Notes: a model not told the origin generated them from the letters alone. 64,000 nt of DNA from CCY15215 sp039194995 (GCA_039194995.1 JBCCVR010000010.1:1-64000), one strand, 5' to 3'. Counted from the stretch's first letter, positions 17,067-26,219 are shown. A program made the numbers and translations.

Positions 17067-19961
17067 CTAAAAAGTGAAAGAAACAGAGGCGCGAACCGTC
17101 AAAGGCGCACCGGGATAAATTCCTCGAACTCGATTCAGGCTAGCCGCCTCGATATAATCAATATCAAAGAGATTGTCAGCATTCAAACGAATCTGCCAGT
17201 TATCCCGACTGTAGAAAATAGCCGCATTTGTGAGAAAATAGCTATCTACTTGAAAACTATTGCTAAGGTCTCCTTGACGCTCTCCAACATAGGTCAGGCC
17301 CAAACCAAAACCCAACCCCTCTAAATCTCCCGATTGGATTTGGTAGGTCGTCCACAAACTGGCACTATGTTCGGCAATACCCACAAGTCTGTTTCCTACG
17401 GGAGTAGTGTTGTCTTGAGTCACTTCGGCATCAATGTAAGCATAGGAAGCAATGATATTCCAACCCGGTAAAATTTCACCGCTCAGGTCGAAATCGAAGC
17501 CTCGACTTCGTTGTTCTCCAGTCGCCACAGATGCAAAGGGAACGTCTGGATCGGATGTCGCGACATTTTGTTTGGTGATATCGAAATAAGCGAGGGTTGC
17601 AAATAAACGATCGTCAATGAGTTCGGCTTTAACCCCCACTTCAAAACCTTCTCCCGTTTCGGGTTCTAGTGGGTTTCCGTTAGCATCGTTAACCGTGTTG
17701 GGATTAAAGGATTGGGCATAGTTAGCATAGAGAGAAATTTCCTCGATCGGCTGGTAAACAAAGCCAACCCGAGGGGTGATAGCATCATCGTATTGACGGG
17801 TCGTAATGTTAGTGACCAAACTGGTTGTATCTCGCTCCACGGTATCGTAGCGTGCTCCGACCAACAAGATGAGGTTATCTAACAGCTCGATCTGGTCTTG
17901 GAGGTAAATTCCCACTCGGTTGGTGACAGTACTGGTAGAACTAGCAGCGATCGGAATATCTTCCGGGTTAGGTATTGTGTCGGCAGAGTAATCTGGATTG
18001 AAAATATCCAAGAAGCTAAAAAATGAGGGGTTGATGACAAATCGACTCGTGAGCACATTATCCGTCCGGGATAGATCGACACCAAAGACCAAGTTATGCT
18101 TGACAGAACCCGTGTTAAATTGACCTTGGATATTGGTATACATGGTATTGATATCAAGATCGTTGGACTGGGTTGAGAATAAGCGGGTCAAGATTCCGGT
18201 GGATTCATTCAGGGCTATGGGGAGTGCCAGTACGCTGTAACTAAAGCTATCCGAGATATGGCGGAATTGATTGCGCAGTTTCCAATTGTCGCTGAAACGA
18301 TGCTCGAAATTGTAGCCCACATTTAAATATTTTGCGTCAATCGTATCTGCGGGATTGCTGAGGGTACGTTCTGGAGGAATATCGGCAATGCCTTCACCGA
18401 AGGCAAGCGTGCCGAGGTCGGCTGGGTTGTTATCGGAAATGTACTCGAGGCTAAAAGTAATATCCGTGCGATCGTTGGGAAACCAAGCAAGGGTGGGGCC
18501 GATGAAGAAGCGATCGTAACTGCTATTGAAATTGCGAAAGCTATCTTCCCGTCGATAGAGGGTATTGAGGCGATAAAGCACGGTACCATCTTCTGTTAGC
18601 GGCCCGGAAAAGTCGATGCTAGGACTAAAATAGTCCCGGGTGCCGCCTTGGAGTTGGAAATTGTAGTAGGGATCGGGGAGGGGCTGCTTGGAAACGAGGT
18701 TGATTAATCCCCCGGGATCGACCTCACCGTAGAGAACTGATGCCGGGCCTTTCAAAACTTCGATTTGCTGTAAATTAGCCACCTCCGGTCTCACAGAACC
18801 ACTGCTAAAGAGACGAAAACCATCCCGTAAAACTGGAGAGTCTCCGCTCGCAAAGCTACCAAAACCCCGAATGGAAAAATCGAGACCGCGACCGTCAGTG
18901 GTTCCCAAAAACGAGACCCCACCCACATTTTCTAGGGCATCTTCAATGCTGACAATCTGCCGATCTTCGAGAATCTGTCGGGGAATGACTTGAATGGATT
19001 GGGGAATATCTCGCACATCGGCATCCGTGCGGGTTGCTGTACTTGCATTCGGGACGGCATATCCTTCTTCTTGTCCGGTGACTCCAATGCGAAGAACCCC
19101 CGCACCAGTTGTCGGCGGGTCTTGAGATTGGGCGATCGCGGCGGCACTGGGAATGGCCACGACAAATTCTTCTCCTGTAACTGAGAGGTTCGCCTCGGGC
19201 AAGGTTTCAATTCCCACCAGGGTAATGCGAATGCTCCCATCCTCCAACGGCTCTACGGTTAACGAAGACACCTCTTCAATGGGATTTTCCACGCTGTAGC
19301 GATCGCCATCGGGAAGAGCGAGTCGAGCATTGATCAGATCGAGAATTAAAGTTTCCCCATTAACCGAAGAGAAGGGTTGAATCAAATCCCCATTGGTCGT
19401 TTCGAGAATCAATTCTACCCCGGAAGAGATGGGTTGCAGGCGGATATTGGCAATCTCGGCGATATCCGTGGCGGCTGCTAATGGTTCTTCTGGCTGAGGC
19501 TCTGGGGCGATGGCGGTGGGAGTGGGAATGCTGACGAAGAACTCTTCGCTGGTGGCCGAAAGGTTGGCCTCGGGCAAGGTGCCAATTCCCGCGATCGTGA
19601 TGCGAATGCTTCGGTCGTCCAAGGGTTCGACGATCAGGGAAGACACGGCTTCGGTGGGATTATCGGCGCTGTAGCGATCGGCACCGATATCGAGTCGAGC
19701 ACCGACGAGATCGAGGATTAGGGTATTTCCATCGACTGAAGAAAAGACCTCAATATTCTCTCCGTTGACAGTTTCGAGAATTAAGTCAACGCCGGTATCG
19801 GTGGACTGAAATCGAATGTCGAGCACTTGTGCGATCGCTCCTTGCGCGATCGTTTCTTGCGCGATCGCTCTCTGTTGCGATCGCATAGGTAAGATAACGC
19901 CGCTCGATAGGGCAACGCTCAGTAGCAAAACGGGCAGTGCTTGTTTGGAAGATAATGTCAT
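17067..19961 (-). CDS. TonB-dependent siderophore receptor with two AMIN domains
   Basis: Outer-membrane receptor of about 964 residues. A signal peptide is followed by two AMIN domains (about 40-135 and 165-270) with the shared patterns VDLILETVNGE / VELILETTNGD and RSIRITIAGIGTLPEANLS / SIRITLVGIETLPEANLS. Next comes a TonB plug (DIPQSIQVIPRQILEDRQ, VLKGPASVLYGEVDPGGLIN), then a 22-strand-type barrel ending in aromatic Phe (ASVSFTF). The plug is of the FhuA/ferric-siderophore type. AMIN domains, thought to bind cell-wall or periplasmic partners, are common in cyanobacterial receptors. The frame opens earlier at a TTG (20006), but the ATG at 19961 starts a good signal peptide. Its place beside a salicylate NRPS cluster makes it the likely importer of the metallophore; that link is inferred. 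Confidence 0.92.
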   Translation of the reverse strand: MTLSSKQALPVLLLSVALSSGVILPMRSQQRAIAQETIAQGAIAQVLDIRFQSTDTGVDLILETVNGENIEVFSSVDGNTLILDLVGARLDIGADRYSADNPTEAVSSLIVEPLDDRSIRITIAGIGTLPEANLSATSEEFFVSIPTPTAIAPEPQPEEPLAAATDIAEIANIRLQPISSGVELILETTNGDLIQPFSSVNGETLILDLINARLALPDGDRYSVENPIEEVSSLTVEPLEDGSIRITLVGIETLPEANLSVTGEEFVVAIPSAAAIAQSQDPPTTGAGVLRIGVTGQEEGYAVPNASTATRTDADVRDIPQSIQVIPRQILEDRQIVSIEDALENVGGVSFLGTTDGRGLDFSIRGFGSFASGDSPVLRDGFRLFSSGSVRPEVANLQQIEVLKGPASVLYGEVDPGGLINLVSKQPLPDPYYNFQLQGGTRDYFSPSIDFSGPLTEDGTVLYRLNTLYRREDSFRNFNSSYDRFFIGPTLAWFPNDRTDITFSLEYISDNNPADLGTLAFGEGIADIPPERTLSNPADTIDAKYLNVGYNFEHRFSDNWKLRNQFRHISDSFSYSVLALPIALNESTGILTRLFSTQSNDLDINTMYTNIQGQFNTGSVKHNLVFGVDLSRTDNVLTSRFVINPSFFSFLDIFNPDYSADTIPNPEDIPIAASSTSTVTNRVGIYLQDQIELLDNLILLVGARYDTVERDTTSLVTNITTRQYDDAITPRVGFVYQPIEEISLYANYAQSFNPNTVNDANGNPLEPETGEGFEVGVKAELIDDRLFATLAYFDITKQNVATSDPDVPFASVATGEQRSRGFDFDLSGEILPGWNIIASYAYIDAEVTQDNTTPVGNRLVGIAEHSASLWTTYQIQSGDLEGLGFGLGLTYVGERQGDLSNSFQVDSYFLTNAAIFYSRDNWQIRLNADNLFDIDYIEAASLNRVRGIYPGAPLTVRASVSFTF

Positions 19962-20372
19962 AGGGAATAGAACGCGAACAGGATTCTCCCCATTGAGAAA
20001 ACTCAATTTTATGGGAGTTTATTGCAAAAGATATTGAACTAGGTTATCAGAAAAATTGAATTTAAAACTCAAATTGCTGATGAAAATATGGACAAATATT
20101 CCAATTAAAAGTTTAGATTAACGATCGTATTATTCCAAACCTTTATTTTTTTAGTGATAAAATTGTTAACAACTTCGCAGTTAAATGGGCAATCATTAGG
20201 AAGACAAAAACAAGTATCGCGCAACACTTAAATGTAAGACTTGTAGAGTCTCTAAGCGATCGCGGACTTTTTTCTCAGATAAATCAATCAGAAAATTGTC
20301 CAATCGCGATCGCTATGAACACTCATTTATAACCTGCAAAATCACTTAAACACGGACTTTGCATCGAAAATC
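19962..20372. other. AT-rich intergenic region upstream of the receptor
   Basis: No gene is seen. The region carries the receptor promoter and the end of the aryl-ligase gene. I looked for Fur-type GATAATGATAATC palindromes and found no convincing one. Confidence 0.4.
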
Positions 20373-21941
20373 TCATTTTTGTCCTATTAGTGCAGGAGAG
20401 AGATTTGTCTTAGCTCGCAACGATTTGCGATGGATTTTGCCCGTAGAAGTACGAGGCAAGCGCTCGACAAAATGCACGGCTTGAGGGGCTTTAAAGTGAG
20501 GCAAATGCTGTTTGGTAAATTGACAGATATTTTTCTCCAAGGCGGGAGAGGCACGTCGTTCGGATTTGAGACCGACATGGGCCACAATCCGAGTGAGTTG
20601 GCGACCCTCCTCGGATTCCGGCACGATCGCTACTTCGAGGATATCGGGATGTTGCAACAGCACTGACTCAATTTCCAAGGGGGATATCCACTGACCATTC
20701 GCTTTAAAGAGATCGTCTTTACGTCCCATAAATTTAAAATAGCCCTCGTCATCGCAGATATATTTATCCCCCGTTCGCATGGTATTGCCGCAAAGAGCTT
20801 GGCGGGTTTCTGGCAGGCGATTCCAATAGCCCAACATTAGGCTTTCTCCTGTCACCTCCAAGTTGCCGATTTCACCAGCAGGCACGGGCAAGCCCCGATC
20901 GTCTACGACGCGCACCTCGTAACCGGAAACGGGACGACCGCAAGTCCCGGGTTTGCATGCTCCCGGTCGATTGGATAAAAAGATATGCAAAAATTCGCTC
21001 GTACCGATCCCTTCGCAAATTTCCAGATCGAATCGTTCTTGCCATTGATGCCAGACGCTCGGGGGCAACTGTTCGGCAGCCGAGACGCACAGGCGCAAGC
21101 TCGAAACATTGAGCGGTGCAATCTCTCCTACGGCTAAAAGATTGGCGTAAATACTGGGAATGCCGAAGAAAACGGTAGGTTTGTAACGCTCGACATCGGC
21201 AATGATATCGAAGGCATTTCCCGCTTCCGATAAAACCGCAGCGGCTCCAACTGCCATAGGCATATATAAGGAGTTGCCCAACCCGTAAGCAAAGGCGAGG
21301 GGAGCGACCGAGTAGGTAATATCGTTTTCCCCCAGTCCCAATACCTCTTGACTATAGTTGCGAGCGCAAATGACCATGTTTTGGTGCAAGTGAATGACCC
21401 CTTTGGGTTTACCCGTACTGCCGGAGGTGTAGAGCCAAAAGGCGGGTTCGTCCCGATGGGTGTCTGCGGCGGGAGGAAGGCGATCTTGTTGGGCGAGGAG
21501 GGAGAGAAAAGAGCGATCGCCGTCAGTCAAAAGCGTATGACGCAGAAAAGGAGAATCGAGCGAGTCGAGTCTTTCGTATCCATCGCGATCGCTCAGTAAA
21601 ACTTTGGCCCGGGAGTCCTGAAGAATGTAGCCAACGTCTTCAACGGTGCAACTGGGGACGATGGGGACGGGAATTGCTCCCAGCCAAATCGCTCCCCAAA
21701 AGGCAAAAACGAATTCCGGTCGGTTCCCTAACAAAATGGCAACGCGGTTTTCTCGTTCGACTCCCAGTTCCGCCAGCAAGTTCGCCGCCTGTTGGACGCG
21801 ATCGCGAGTTTGGGCATAGGTATAAGTTTCGTCCTTGGCATAAAGGGCAATTTTATCGCCCCTACCTTGGTCTATATTCCGATCTAAGAAATAAGCGGCG
21901 GCATTGAAGTGAATGGGTAATGGTTCAAAAAGAGTATTCAT
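20373..21941 (-). CDS. Aryl acid-activating ligase, benzoate-CoA ligase-like
   Basis: ANL-superfamily adenylating enzyme, 522 residues. It shows the P-loop YTSGSTGKPKG, the motif GIGTSEF (A5-like), RTGDKY (A7), GRKDDLFKANGQWISPLEIES (A8) and the C-terminal Lys in PRTSTGKIHRKSL. The nearest family by eye is benzoate/4-hydroxybenzoate-CoA ligase and not the EntE/DhbE salicyl-AMP ligases, because of blocks such as SVAPLAFAYGLGNS. In this cluster it most likely activates salicylate and passes it to the free carrier protein encoded two genes upstream; a CoA product is the alternative. It is last in the ACP-PPTase-ligase run, 43 bases after the PPTase gene. Confidence 0.82.
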   Translation of the reverse strand: MNTLFEPLPIHFNAAAYFLDRNIDQGRGDKIALYAKDETYTYAQTRDRVQQAANLLAELGVERENRVAILLGNRPEFVFAFWGAIWLGAIPVPIVPSCTVEDVGYILQDSRAKVLLSDRDGYERLDSLDSPFLRHTLLTDGDRSFLSLLAQQDRLPPAADTHRDEPAFWLYTSGSTGKPKGVIHLHQNMVICARNYSQEVLGLGENDITYSVAPLAFAYGLGNSLYMPMAVGAAAVLSEAGNAFDIIADVERYKPTVFFGIPSIYANLLAVGEIAPLNVSSLRLCVSAAEQLPPSVWHQWQERFDLEICEGIGTSEFLHIFLSNRPGACKPGTCGRPVSGYEVRVVDDRGLPVPAGEIGNLEVTGESLMLGYWNRLPETRQALCGNTMRTGDKYICDDEGYFKFMGRKDDLFKANGQWISPLEIESVLLQHPDILEVAIVPESEEGRQLTRIVAHVGLKSERRASPALEKNICQFTKQHLPHFKAPQAVHFVERLPRTSTGKIHRKSLRAKTNLSPALIGQK

Positions 21942-21984
21942 CGTTCATTAATCATTGATAAGGGTTTATTGCATTGATAAGGGT

Positions 21985-22413
21985 TTATTGATAGGCGATC
22001 GCGCGAACGAAAAGATGATGTTGCCAAGACACCCAACTCATCTCCCATTGTTGCAATCCCAGTTCATCGGCTTTTTGGCGGGCAGATCCCAATAAATTTA
22101 CGGATAAGCGACCCGATGAATCTAACTTGGCGACAATATCAAACCAGTTAATTTCCGCCAGCCCCGTCGCCAGTGCTTTACCGATCGCTTCTTTGCTGGC
22201 AAAACATAGTGCCAAATATTCCTCGGCTTTAGGGGCGAGTCGGTTGGCTTCAAGTTGGTTGGCTTCAAGTCGGCTGGCTTCAAGTTCTTCGGCGGCAAAG
22301 ACTAGAGTTAGAGTTTCGCGATCGTAGCGCTCGATCAAGCCTTCGATCTTGGCAATTTCCACGAGATCGATCCCGACTGCTTTGATAATCCGACCTTGGC
22401 AAGATATCGGCAA
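21985..22413 (-). CDS. AcpS-type phosphopantetheinyl transferase
   Basis: Holo-ACP synthase fold that transfers 4'-phosphopantetheine from CoA to carrier-protein serines. The Mg-binding Asp and Glu are present in GIDLVEIAKIE and FASKEAIGKAL. The start is uncertain: the frame has no ATG. A TTG at 22413, preceded by GAGGGAAG, gives about 142 residues and avoids overlap with the upstream carrier-protein gene; GTG 22458 or TTG 22485 would overlap it. Three 15-bp tandem repeats (22243-22287) expand the loop before EYLALCFASKEA into EASRLEANQLEANRLA. The tight spacing suggests it serves the adjacent carrier protein and the cluster's other ACP/PCP domains. Confidence 0.8.
   Translation of the reverse strand: MPISCQGRIIKAVGIDLVEIAKIEGLIERYDRETLTLVFAAEELEASRLEANQLEANRLAPKAEEYLALCFASKEAIGKALATGLAEINWFDIVAKLDSSGRLSVNLLGSARQKADELGLQQWEMSWVSWQHHLFVRAIAYQ
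22243..22287. repeat. Three 15-bp tandem repeats inside the AcpS gene
   Basis: GTTGGCTTCAAGTTG, GTTGGCTTCAAGTCG and GCTGGCTTCAAGTTC follow each other in frame and add (on the minus strand) the Glu-Ala/Leu-rich helix turns LEAN-LEAN. Confidence 0.85.
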
Positions 22414-22435
22414 GACATTTCTCTTCCCTCGGGGG

Positions 22436-22690
22436 TCAAAGGAGAGCGGCTCTCGCACTTTCGATAGCTTGGCTAACTTCTGCAAGAGTTTTGTCCTGAC
22501 GGGTTTCTAATTTCACGACAACGCCGAGTTGACGTTTGAGTGCGAGAGAAATTTCCACGATCTCGGTCGAGTCTAATTGCAAGTCGCGATGGAGTCGAGC
22601 ATCATCGCGCAACAATTCTTCGGCAATGCCCAGATTTGTCAAGATCTCCTTCAGGGTGCTTTTAACATCAAGGGAGGGGTTCTGTTTCAT
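22436..22690 (-). CDS. Free-standing carrier protein, probable aryl carrier protein
   Basis: Small acyl carrier protein of 84 residues with the phosphopantetheine Ser in LQLDSTEIVEIS. It starts at the ATG at 22690 (a GTG six bases earlier is possible). It is the first gene of a short operon with AcpS and the aryl ligase, and is divergent from the AraC gene. In salicylate pathways the aryl acid is held on an aryl carrier domain (as in PchE or HMWP2). None is fused to the ligase or NRPS here, so this protein is the natural candidate. That role is inferred from position. Confidence 0.82.
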   Translation of the reverse strand: MKQNPSLDVKSTLKEILTNLGIAEELLRDDARLHRDLQLDSTEIVEISLALKRQLGVVVKLETRQDKTLAEVSQAIESARAALL

Positions 22691-22778
22691 GCCCACTTAT
22701 TCATAAAAATTCTTAGCAAGCTAACAAGGTAGCTTTGTTAAGGTTCATCCTATCAGAGAAGCGATCGCTGACTTGGCT

Positions 22779-22866
22779 CGAAACGGATTTTCTTTTCTCC
22801 GAAACGGATCGAATCCCTCAATGCCAAAGAAAACTCGGAGCGGCTGGCCCGATGCCAAAGAAAACT
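22779..22866. promoter_or_regulatory. Two nested direct-repeat pairs, probable AraC-type operators
   Basis: CGAAACGGAT occurs at 22779-22788 and 22800-22809 (period 21). ATGCCAAAGAAAACT occurs at 22821-22835 and 22852-22866 (period 31). These periods equal two and three helical turns, as expected for an AraC-family dimer contacting one face of the DNA. They lie between the divergent carrier-protein and AraC genes. Confidence 0.6.
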
Positions 22867-22980
22867 AGAGAATATTTTTGTCTAGAGGAGCGCTTCTTAA
22901 GATAAACTTAATAATTGAGATATTTTCTCAATTACTTCCAGTCGAGACCCACATTAGATAACTATAGGATTGACAGTAAA

Positions 22981-23994
22981 ATGCAACAAGGTTTATCTCG
23001 GCAACTCGAACAAACGAATTTAGCAAACTTGTATCTCCATCAGACAGAGGAAACAAAAGCACAACCGGAATGGTTGCAGGTCGTAGGATTGGATTCAGAC
23101 CGCGTAGCTTATCCTCGTTCCGGGATGCAGATATTAATCGAAGATCGTTCCGGGCTGCAGCTATTAATCAAAGATCGTTGGGAGAAAGAAGATGAGGTGA
23201 TGCAGGGTTATCAGTTTAATTCCGATCCATTGAAGTTCTATTTTCTAATTTCTGGAGAATTGAACGATATTGCCGGACGACCTGACTCTCCTTCCTTTGT
23301 TTTGCAAGCCGAACAAAATTGCTTGATGGCTTCTAGCGGCGATCGCGATCGAATAATCTACCATGCCAATCGGCCCTATTTAGCTGTGACGGTTCTGCTC
23401 GCTCCCGAGTATATCAGAACATTGTTAGAAGGGAAATCCGAACTGCCTCAGTCCTTGCTCCAGGCCCTCGGGTCTTCAGCAAAGACATTTTTGGATATAG
23501 ACTCGACTTCAGTTGCCATGCAGGTTGCCCTCCATCAAATTTTGAACTGTCCTTACAAGGGTTCGATCGCACAGATTTACGTTGAGAGCAAGGCCATCGA
23601 ACTCATTGCCCTCAAACTGGCTCAGATTGGCGAACAAATGCAACAACCTCTCAAAAACATCCCATTACAACCCCGAGATATTGATTGCATCCATAATGCC
23701 AAGGACATTTTGATGAGCATGATAGAATGTCCGCCCTCCTTACCCGAACTGGCTAGGAAAGCAGGGATCAACGATTACAAGCTCAAAATAGGCTTTCGTC
23801 ACATCTTTGGCACGACGGTATTTGGCTATCTTCGCAACCAACGTATGGAACGAGCACGCCAACTGCTCCTCGAAAAACGAATGAATGTCTCGGAAGTTGC
23901 CGAAACTGTCGGCTATAGAAGCCTCAGTCGGTTTAGCATGGCCTTCAAAGATCACTTTGGCATTACCCCCAAAACCTATCAAAAAAATTCTTAA
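22981..23994 (+). CDS. AraC-family regulator, PchR-like
   Basis: Transcription factor of about 337 residues. The C-terminal third carries two helix-turn-helix motifs: LARKAGINDYKLKIGFRHIFGTTVFGYL, then MNVSEVAETVGYRSLSRFSMAFKDHFGITP. The N-terminal two thirds form a ligand-sensing region with the LKFYFLISGELN strand pattern seen in PchR-type regulators of siderophore genes. I start at the ATG at 22981; a TTG at 22915 would add 22 residues. It is convergent with the thioesterase gene (3-base gap) and divergent from the carrier-protein operon, with repeated operator-like sites between. It is probably the cluster's activator, perhaps responding to the metallophore; this is inference. Confidence 0.85.
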   Translation: MQQGLSRQLEQTNLANLYLHQTEETKAQPEWLQVVGLDSDRVAYPRSGMQILIEDRSGLQLLIKDRWEKEDEVMQGYQFNSDPLKFYFLISGELNDIAGRPDSPSFVLQAEQNCLMASSGDRDRIIYHANRPYLAVTVLLAPEYIRTLLEGKSELPQSLLQALGSSAKTFLDIDSTSVAMQVALHQILNCPYKGSIAQIYVESKAIELIALKLAQIGEQMQQPLKNIPLQPRDIDCIHNAKDILMSMIECPPSLPELARKAGINDYKLKIGFRHIFGTTVFGYLRNQRMERARQLLLEKRMNVSEVAETVGYRSLSRFSMAFKDHFGITPKTYQKNS

Positions 23995-23997
23995 TAT

Positions 23998-24762
23998 TCA
24001 CTCAGTCTTGCCCACGCTCCTGAGTTTTTCAGAAAGCGCCTGAAGCAGAAGCGATCGCTCCGTATTGATAAAGAAATGATCTCCTGGAAACATTTGTAGG
24101 GAAAAATCATTACTCCCGTGTTGAGACCAGGCTTCCAGTTGACTTTTACTCGCTTCTGGATCGCGATCGCCGCCAAAGGCAACAATCGGTATTTCTAGAG
24201 GAGGCTCGGCCTTTAATTCATAGGTTTCATCAAGCTCTAAATCCCCTCGTAAGATCGGTACGAGTAACTGCATCATGTCGGAATTTTCCAAAATTTCTTT
24301 CGGTGTACCGTTCAAGCGTTTTATTTCTTCGATAAACTCTGCTTCCGGGAGGGGGTGAATGGGGGAAGGCTCGGGGAAATGAGGTGCTTGGCGACCGGAA
24401 ACCAACAAGCAGTGGGGTTGGCGATCGTATCGCTCGCGACAATAACGAGCAAACTCAAAAGCAACCAGCGCGCCAAAACTATGGCCGAACAAAACATAGG
24501 GTCGATCTAAATAGGGACGCAAACCCTTTCCTAATGCCTCTATCAAAGAAGTCATATCTTTCATTAAAGGCTCTATCATGCGCGAACTCCGTCCCGGCAA
24601 TTCGACGGGACACACTTCTATCGTTGAGGGAAGTTCTCGATGCCAGTCGCGAAAGATTGCTGCATTTCCCCCTGCATAGGGAAAGCAAAATAACCGCAAT
24701 TGCGCTCTGGGATTGGGAGTACAACATTTAATCCAAGTGTTATAAGAAATTGAAGCAACCAT
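23998..24762 (-). CDS. Type II thioesterase
   Basis: Alpha/beta-hydrolase of 254 residues that edits stalled or misprimed carrier domains in NRPS/PKS assembly. The N-terminal block LFCFPYAGGNAAIFRDW, the nucleophile GHSFGALVAFE, an Asp in GGDRDP and the His in GDHFF are all present. It starts at the ATG at 24762 (a GTG precedes it). It is last in the left-arm operon, 125 bases after the P450 gene with a dispersed repeat in the gap. Confidence 0.92.
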   Translation of the reverse strand: MVASISYNTWIKCCTPNPRAQLRLFCFPYAGGNAAIFRDWHRELPSTIEVCPVELPGRSSRMIEPLMKDMTSLIEALGKGLRPYLDRPYVLFGHSFGALVAFEFARYCRERYDRQPHCLLVSGRQAPHFPEPSPIHPLPEAEFIEEIKRLNGTPKEILENSDMMQLLVPILRGDLELDETYELKAEPPLEIPIVAFGGDRDPEASKSQLEAWSQHGSNDFSLQMFPGDHFFINTERSLLLQALSEKLRSVGKTE

Positions 24763-24773
24763 CACAAATATGT

Positions 24774-24825
24774 TATAGCGCTACGCGCTAGGGAATAGTA
24801 GTATCAAATCTGGAAAATTAACCGT
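24774..24825. repeat. Dispersed repeat, copy A
   Basis: A TATAGC-GGGAATAG-TATCAAATCTGGA pattern with a small palindrome (TAGCGCTACGCGCTA) shares its blocks with 45351-45412 at the other end of the cluster. Confidence 0.5.
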
Positions 24826-24887
24826 AATCAAAAACCTTGGATTTACGGAAATGGACTTATCCAGCACGAGTCAATAGGGGCGCTTGC

Positions 24888-26219
24888 TTACTTTTCACCT
24901 CCTAAGCGCTTCTTAAATTGGATCTTCAGACCCGATTGAGGGTGTAGAATTGGCAGAAGTTTCATCGTCAGATTTTGATCGGGTAGCAGTTCCCAAGTAT
25001 AGTTTCGCAACAGATGAGCGGTGAAAATCTTCATTTCCATTTGGGCGAAGGCTTGTCCTAAACAGGTGCGAGGACCCCCACCAAAGCCCACCAAACTGAA
25101 GTCATACTTCTTATGTTCGGCTCTCTCTGGGCTAAAGCGATCGGGGTCGAATTGCTCGACATCTGAATAGCATCGGCGATCCTTATGGGTTACGCCGCTC
25201 GAGTAGAAGACCTTCCATCCTTTGGGGACTTGGTAGCCATTGAACTCAAAAGACTCAACGACACCCCGAAACCCGCCTGCGGCTGGAGGATACATTCGTT
25301 CGACTTCCTTCAAGACTTGTTCCAAGTAGGGCATACGCTTGAGTTGCTCTAGATTCAACGCTCCTTCAACTGCTAGCGCATCTTGTTCGTTTTGAGCTTG
25401 TTTCCATACTGTTGGATGCTGAGCCAAGGACATCACCAAAGAAGTCAGCATGGAAGTGGTGGTTTCGTGTCCGGCAACGATCATCATCAGAGCTTGAGTT
25501 TTAATTTCCTCCAGACTCAGACCGCGACCCTCTTCGTCTCGACTTTGCACCAAAAGACCCAAGGCATCTTGGGTGGGATGCTGTTGGCGATCGCGCACCA
25601 CTGCCTCAACGTGAGCCAGCAACCGATCGCGAGCCTGAAGTGCCTTATTATAAGTAGTCCCGGGGAATCGTAAGGGAATGGACACCCTTCCAACAGATAA
25701 TTCACTGAACCACTGGCATAGACGAGCGGTCATTATTCCAGGCTCACTGCCTAAAATCAAGACACTGACAATCTCAAAGGTGAGCTTTTTCATTTCTTCC
25801 CAACAAGAGAAAGTTCCCATTGCTTCCCACTGGGTCAAATAGGTCTGGACAATGCACTCCATCGTCTCAAAGTAACCTGTCAGTGCCTTACCGTGGAAAG
25901 CCGGTCTTAACAGCTTGCGATTACGCTGGTGCTCTTCCCCGTCCTGAAGGCCTAAAACGTCTCCAACCAGTTCCTTTCCCGTATCGGGCACGCCGTCTCG
26001 CCAAGAAAAATGGTGCATATGGCTGGAGAGAATGAAACGATTGGCCTCTGGACCCATCATGCCTACCGTGGGACAACCTAGGATATGGGTTTTGAAGATG
26101 GAACCGTATTTTTCCTGCCGTTTTTCAACAAAGGCAGGATCGTTTAAGAAGCTAAGAGTTTCACCTAGGAGCGGTAATCCAAAGCTACCGGGCGGTAATG
26201 GCTTAGATATGGTATTCAT
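24888..26219 (-). CDS. Cytochrome P450, CYP120-like
   Basis: Heme monooxygenase of 443 residues. The oxygen-binding I-helix reads AGHETT, the K-helix carries LKEVERMYPP (ExxR), and the heme loop is FGGGPRTCLGQAFAQ with the axial Cys. The N-terminus (LPPGSFGLPLLGETLSFL) is soluble and resembles CYP120/CYP26-type enzymes. It lies between the NRPS and thioesterase genes in the same direction, so it probably tailors the product by hydroxylation or ring oxidation. The substrate is unknown, and redox partners are not encoded nearby. Confidence 0.92.
   Translation of the reverse strand: MNTISKPLPPGSFGLPLLGETLSFLNDPAFVEKRQEKYGSIFKTHILGCPTVGMMGPEANRFILSSHMHHFSWRDGVPDTGKELVGDVLGLQDGEEHQRNRKLLRPAFHGKALTGYFETMECIVQTYLTQWEAMGTFSCWEEMKKLTFEIVSVLILGSEPGIMTARLCQWFSELSVGRVSIPLRFPGTTYNKALQARDRLLAHVEAVVRDRQQHPTQDALGLLVQSRDEEGRGLSLEEIKTQALMMIVAGHETTTSMLTSLVMSLAQHPTVWKQAQNEQDALAVEGALNLEQLKRMPYLEQVLKEVERMYPPAAGGFRGVVESFEFNGYQVPKGWKVFYSSGVTHKDRRCYSDVEQFDPDRFSPERAEHKKYDFSLVGFGGGPRTCLGQAFAQMEMKIFTAHLLRNYTWELLPDQNLTMKLLPILHPQSGLKIQFKKRLGGEK

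Noticed and set aside
19962..20372. Fur box in front of the TonB receptor
   Set aside because: No stretch close enough to the 19-bp consensus; iron control remains an expectation only.
21985..22485. Longer AcpS start at TTG 22485
   Set aside because: It would overlap the carrier-protein gene by 50 bases and add residues unlike AcpS; TTG 22413 fits better.
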